A stretch of DNA of 64,000 nucleotides, taken from positions 62,001-126,000 of the forward strand of contig SUZW01000003.1 of NCBI GenBank assembly GCA_015059685.1, read 5' to 3'. The notes below the pieces were generated by a model. It did not search any database. It was not told where the DNA came from and saw only the letters and a list, made by a program, of their open reading frames with translations. Position 1 is the first letter of the stretch. Every line of letters starts with the position of its first letter. Position numbers and translations under genes: made by a program. This stretch comes from Rikenellaceae bacterium. Lineage in GTDB: Bacteria > Bacteroidota > Bacteroidia > Bacteroidales > Rikenellaceae. Below are positions 60,615 to 64,000 of the stretch, one piece after another.

Positions 60615-61604
60615 TTAGACGATAATCTGACCATCGTCGTCGAGAGTTGCATCCTCCCAAGGATAAACAGTGCAGTCGAAGATGATTTGGTTGAGGTTGA
60701 TTTCGATTTTGTAGGTGTACTTGTAACCCATCTTCCAATCTCCAAATGCCGAAAGGTCAACAATCTTCTCCTCGCGGTGACCATCTACGGTATAGACAAT
60801 CTTCATGCTGGTCTGTGCAGCCGAAGGGAGGATAAGGAGTGGCAGTGGCGAGTAAGCCTTGTCGCTTGCGAGCGCTGCATCCAATGCCTTGTCCTCGATA
60901 CCCGATGCGTCCAAACTGCGGTTGAAGTAGCGGTCCTTCACATTATCTAAAAGAGTCCATTCTGCAGTGCTTGGTGCGCCCTCGTTAGGGGTTACGGTCA
61001 AGGTTCCACCCATGACTACATCCATCAACATAACCTCCTGAAGCGAGACATCTGCGGTAGCGTTTGTAATCTTAAACTCTACATTCACCTGTGTCAAAGC
61101 GTGGTGGAACTGCAGAGGCTGTGGAGCCGGAGCCGGAGCATCTACAGCGTGAAGATCGCTGAAGAGGATGTCGTGCTGGTTGAGGATGTTGTTGTCAATC
61201 TTCGAAATCACCATAGTCTCGAACTTACCTGTTGTGGCGTTGAAGTTGTTGGTGATAACAGCGCTGCTTGGGTATGGGCTGAATGCAAGGAAGTGCATAT
61301 TACCGCCATTTGGCCAATACTGTGCAGTCTCGCCTCTCCACTTCTTGAGGTCACCATCGTCGTAGATGAACTTCTCATTCTCGAAACGAACATTGTACTT
61401 GCTCGAGCCGTCATTCGGGTTGTCCCAGATAGCAGTTACTGCTATAGGATAGAGTTTGAGGTCTTCTTGCTTCGAGATGATAGCACGAGTTACAGCCGCC
61501 TTGAAGCCAATCTCGGTTACCCCACCTGTGTAAATCTCCTCGGATTGTACACAACTGCTCAACGATACCATCGCTGCTGCAGCAAATAAAAAGATCTTTT
61601 TCAT
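60615..61604 (-). CDS. Fimbrillin family protein (probable major shaft subunit)
   Basis: A 329-residue lipoprotein: MKKIFLFAAAAMVSLSSC lipobox, EIGFKAAVTRAIIS (a possible arginine processing site at the TR), QYWPNGGNMHFLAFSPYPSS, QFHHALTQVNVEFKITNATA, and C-terminal YTYKIEINLNQIIFDCTVYPWEDA. As the first fimbrillin after the assembly genes and isolated by long repeat-bearing gaps, it is the best candidate for the abundant shaft protein. The AT-rich leader (61605-61740) has no clear -7 box. Confidence 0.85.
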   Translation of the reverse strand: MKKIFLFAAAAMVSLSSCVQSEEIYTGGVTEIGFKAAVTRAIISKQEDLKLYPIAVTAIWDNPNDGSSKYNVRFENEKFIYDDGDLKKWRGETAQYWPNGGNMHFLAFSPYPSSAVITNNFNATTGKFETMVISKIDNNILNQHDILFSDLHAVDAPAPAPQPLQFHHALTQVNVEFKITNATADVSLQEVMLMDVVMGGTLTVTPNEGAPSTAEWTLLDNVKDRYFNRSLDASGIEDKALDAALASDKAYSPLPLLILPSAAQTSMKIVYTVDGHREEKIVDLSAFGDWKMGYKYTYKIEINLNQIIFDCTVYPWEDATLDDDGQIIV

Positions 61605-61999
61605 AACTTAAAAGTTTTTGAAAGTTTGATAAATAATTTGGTTAAAAATAATAAAAATTTGTTGTTTGTAAAAATTGTTAAATTGTTTTTGTTAATGTTT
61701 CCGTTTTTTTGTCTCTGTATTTTAAGGTTTTATGTCTGTTTTTAGTTTTCCGCTTTCCGAACTCCTACCCTTGTCATGGCGCAACCAAATTAAGGGTTAT
61801 TAAGGGCCATTAACGGCTATTAAGGGTGCGCTAAATCTTTTTAACTACTCACTACTCTCTACTCACTAATTAAAATTCTCTCGTCTTTAATCCCACTTCG
61901 TGGGCTTTTCCTCCTTCTTGCAAGGGATAGTCTGCAAGCAGCCTCTCCTCTTGCTTCGTGCGTCGGTTCGTCTCTCGTCTCTCGTCTTTCGTCTCTCGT
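61605..61999. repeat. AT-rich leader, 10-bp-word element and 7-mer run upstream of fimbrillin
   Basis: Bases 61605-61745 are AT-rich and may be the fimbrillin leader. At 61758-61830 is a header GAACTCCTACCCTTG-TCATGGCGCAA followed by 10-bp words (TTAAGGGTTA, TTAAGGGCCA, TTAACGGCTA). At 61884-61960 small hairpins (CCCACTTCGTGGG, CTTGCAAG, CTGCAAGCAG) stand in CT-rich spacers, then the GACGAGA-type 7-mer run (61965-62000). No gene. Confidence 0.7.
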
Positions 62000-62956
62000 C
62001 TAAATATCTATATCGTACTCAAACTCCTTCCAATCATCTACAGATGGTTCAAATCCGCCTCCGGCCTCCGGCTTTGGTATATCTATATTTGCGTTTATGA
62101 CAATGTGTTGCTCGGGGTTATTCTCCATTTGTGACGACACATCGAAGTTGTGGAGGTAGCTGTGACCCTGCGTATCGGTAAATAGGACACTCAACAGCAC
62201 CGCATCGCCACTCGTCTGCTCACGACCAAAGGTCTCGAAGCGGGAGCAGATGGATACAGCGCTACGCTGTTTGCTGTCGGTATCGAAGTAGAGGGCTACG
62301 GAGTTGGTCGAAGGCTCACCTCTTGCGATGAAGTATGAGCCCGACTGTCCCGATATCATCATCGTTACTCCACCTAACCACTCTGTTCCCTTGACACCGT
62401 TTATCTCGATGGTCCAACTCTCGACAACACTGCGTGCCGTAGCCGAGATTATGAACGCCTCGTTGGTTATGTGGTGGGGTATATGAATGCCCTCTTTGCG
62501 TGCAACAAAGAGGTGGCCGGGTGTTGTTCGTATATCGTCGTACGAAGGGCGAGTATCGACTCGGGAGTTGATGTAGCGGGCAAATTGGTTGCGCTGGAAG
62601 TCGTTGATATTTTCGGTGAAAGCCTCGATATCCATCCACGAGTAGTAGTTGCGCACATGTATCTCCCCCGCCTCGAGGTTATAGACCACCATATCTACAT
62701 CGCCATAAGGTGCGAAGATGTAACCACCTTCGTGCGACACATAGTCGTGGCTTAGGAACTCCTTGGTTGCGGAGTCGAAGAACATCACACGCATCAAACC
62801 CGGGGCCTCATCCTTCAGCTCGTAGTTGGTGATGTTGCGCTCGATGTTAAGGTCGAGATAGACCTTCAGATACGACTCCTCGATGGGGCGACGCTCACAC
62901 GCCACCGCAACAAGAGTCGCCATAGCGACAAGCAGTATGTATCGCATCCTACTCAT
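62000..62956 (-). CDS. DUF5119-like lipoprotein of the fimbrial operon
   Basis: A 318-residue lipoprotein; MRYILLVAMATLVAVAC gives the lipobox. After the cysteine, RRPIEESYLKVYLDLNIERN and MRVMFFDSATKEFLSHDYVS, GGYIFAPYGDVDMVVYNLE fit DUF5119, a Mfa2/FimB-like two-domain fimbrial anchor type that sits beside the assembly genes. Its start overlaps the stop of the OmpA/DUF3575 gene (ATGAGTAG). Likely role: outer-membrane anchor or length control of the fimbria, by analogy with Mfa2. Confidence 0.78.
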   Translation of the reverse strand: MSRMRYILLVAMATLVAVACERRPIEESYLKVYLDLNIERNITNYELKDEAPGLMRVMFFDSATKEFLSHDYVSHEGGYIFAPYGDVDMVVYNLEAGEIHVRNYYSWMDIEAFTENINDFQRNQFARYINSRVDTRPSYDDIRTTPGHLFVARKEGIHIPHHITNEAFIISATARSVVESWTIEINGVKGTEWLGGVTMMISGQSGSYFIARGEPSTNSVALYFDTDSKQRSAVSICSRFETFGREQTSGDAVLLSVLFTDTQGHSYLHNFDVSSQMENNPEQHIVINANIDIPKPEAGGGFEPSVDDWKEFEYDIDI

Positions 62957-64000
62957 CGCCTCGGTGTTTGTCGTTTGGTTTAACCTTTTGGAATATAGGC
63001 ACTACGAGCGACACATTTGCCTTCGTTGGGCCAAAGAAGCCGATCTTCTTGGTTTTCTTGTCGCTTATGAGTGGGCCTCCTGCATCTATAACGGAGTATT
63101 TGCGGGCTTGTGAGTAGATGTAACCCACACCGAGCGAGAACTCGAAGTGTATCTGTTTGCGCTTGCCCACGGCCATTGCGTATGTGTAGTCCAAGCCCAC
63201 ATTTACAAACTCGCCTTGGTGGCCGTGATAGTTTCGCTCGAAGTCGTAGTAGCCCATATAACCATATACTCCGACCGAGTGACCTTGCAGGCGATCGAAT
63301 ACCGTGCGGTTGCGACCAAACCAATAACGCCCCTCAATGCCCCACGATAACAGCTCGAAACAGTTTTTGTTGTCACGCTTCGGCCATATCCACGGGAAGT
63401 AGTAGTCGGCACCCACCGACCAATGTGTTCCGATAGGCACCTCGACACCTACATTCAATGCCGGCACAAGCAGGTTGGTGCGCACGGCAACAACGGGCTT
63501 GCGGAGTGCCGATGCTTGCTCCTGTTGCGGAGTCGGCTCGTATGGTTGCTGCTGCGGTTGTGGTGCTACCGGCTCTTCTCGCTCTATGTGCAACTCCCCG
63601 ATAGGTGTGACAGTCGGGCATAGTGCCCATGACGGGGATTTAGGGACCAGGTCGTCTGTCTCGACGATCTTGACCATGGCGGCATTTCGAGCCGACGCCA
63701 TAAAATCCCGTACCAATATTTGCCAGGTTTTACCACCGTCGAGTTGTTGCAGCTGAAGCTCTTTGTGGTCATTTGTCGCATCGGAAGCCAGAATTGCAAG
63801 CACCTTGCCACGATTTGGCTTATGGTAGTTTTTCTCGATAGAGGATTTGAATGTGGTCCAATCTTCGCCTGCCGATATTACATGTATCCGTAGCTTGTCG
63901 CCACCCTCCATCCCGGCAATAATATCACGCAGAGCCTCGGCTCTTCGCAGGGCAAGACGATTGTTGTACTCCTCGCTTCCCAGAGGCGATGCCATACCCT
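62949..64000 (-). CDS. OmpA-like / DUF3575 protein of the fimbrial operon (partial)
   Basis: The frame is open to the right edge, so the N-terminus is missing. The first visible residues MASPLGSEEYNNRLALRRAEALRDII fit the OmpA-type peptidoglycan-binding motif (GxASPEGxxxYN). A Pro/Gln linker follows (EEPVAPQPQQQPYEPTPQQEQ), then a DUF3575 beta barrel-like domain (about 185-348): NLLVPALNVGVEVPIGTHWSVGADYYFPW. DUF3575 proteins lead Bacteroidales fimbrial operons. It may tether fimbrial assembly to the outer membrane. Confidence 0.82.
   Translation of the reverse strand, partial: GMASPLGSEEYNNRLALRRAEALRDIIAGMEGGDKLRIHVISAGEDWTTFKSSIEKNYHKPNRGKVLAILASDATNDHKELQLQQLDGGKTWQILVRDFMASARNAAMVKIVETDDLVPKSPSWALCPTVTPIGELHIEREEPVAPQPQQQPYEPTPQQEQASALRKPVVAVRTNLLVPALNVGVEVPIGTHWSVGADYYFPWIWPKRDNKNCFELLSWGIEGRYWFGRNRTVFDRLQGHSVGVYGYMGYYDFERNYHGHQGEFVNVGLDYTYAMAVGKRKQIHFEFSLGVGYIYSQARKYSVIDAGGPLISDKKTKKIGFFGPTKANVSLVVPIFQKVKPNDKHRGDE

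Overview
The window looks like a chromosomal segment of a Bacteroidales bacterium, most likely Rikenellaceae/Alistipes-like. Evidence: Bacteroidetes promoters (TTTG/GTTG, about 20 nt, TAnnTTTG) ahead of several genes, few Shine-Dalgarno sequences, a fused MurF-alanine racemase, GldH beside a PSP1/RicT-type protein, a Bacteroidetes-type GlgB, a paired GGGtGRT/NifU-like locus, and a large fimbrillin operon. Genus level is inference from gene content only.

Layout. 1-5.1 kb: end of a phosphoglucomutase/phosphoglucosamine mutase, an M20 dipeptidase, the reverse-strand Fe-S scaffold/GGGtGRT pair, and a short RsmI-like methyltransferase. 5-12.1 kb (reverse): an envelope and DNA-maintenance run, amidase - MCE protein - mutS2 - murF/alr - methyltransferase. 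12.2-26.6 kb (forward): LptD-like protein, grpE, dnaJ, small membrane protein, mutL, rhomboid protease, EEP-family membrane protein, YhcH-like protein, glgB, FAD/Fe-S oxidoreductase. 26.7-31.2 kb (reverse): trmB, gldH, ricT-like gene, tRNA-Thr(GGT), and a secreted GH39-like glycoside hydrolase. 31.3-37.1 kb (forward): ClpA-like ATPase, MATE transporter, NfeD and stomatin-like pair.

37.6-51.0 kb (forward) is the most interesting unit. It is one apparent 11-gene operon behind a palindromic promoter and a structured leader with a nine-C run. It encodes cytoplasmic/membrane parts (a zinc-ribbon membrane protein, an SPFH/YdjI-like protein fused to a GYF_2 domain, a second GYF_2 protein, a four-helix membrane protein) and at least seven exported proteins, including LPP20-like proteins, a transglutaminase-like protein with a proline-rich linker, and a PEGA-repeat protein. 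The zinc-ribbon + SPFH core recalls Bacillus YdjG/YdjI, so I infer an envelope-stress or envelope-scaffold system that spans the inner membrane.

51.1-64.0 kb (reverse) is a fimbrial operon: an OmpA/DUF3575 protein (cut by the window edge), a DUF5119-like lipoprotein, three fimbrillin-like lipoproteins and two very large fimbrillin/FISUMP proteins likely to be tip or accessory subunits. A 164-bp MITE-like inverted repeat and other repeats lie between its genes.

Intergenic DNA is unusual. Many gaps carry one of a few related repeat types: iterated 7-, 9- or 10-bp words, often arranged as inverted arms with shared ends, and modular hairpins separated by a spacer word that is constant within an element. 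One of the 7-bp types also lies inside the ricT-like coding sequence. No CRISPR array, rRNA, integrase, transposase or reverse transcriptase was found.
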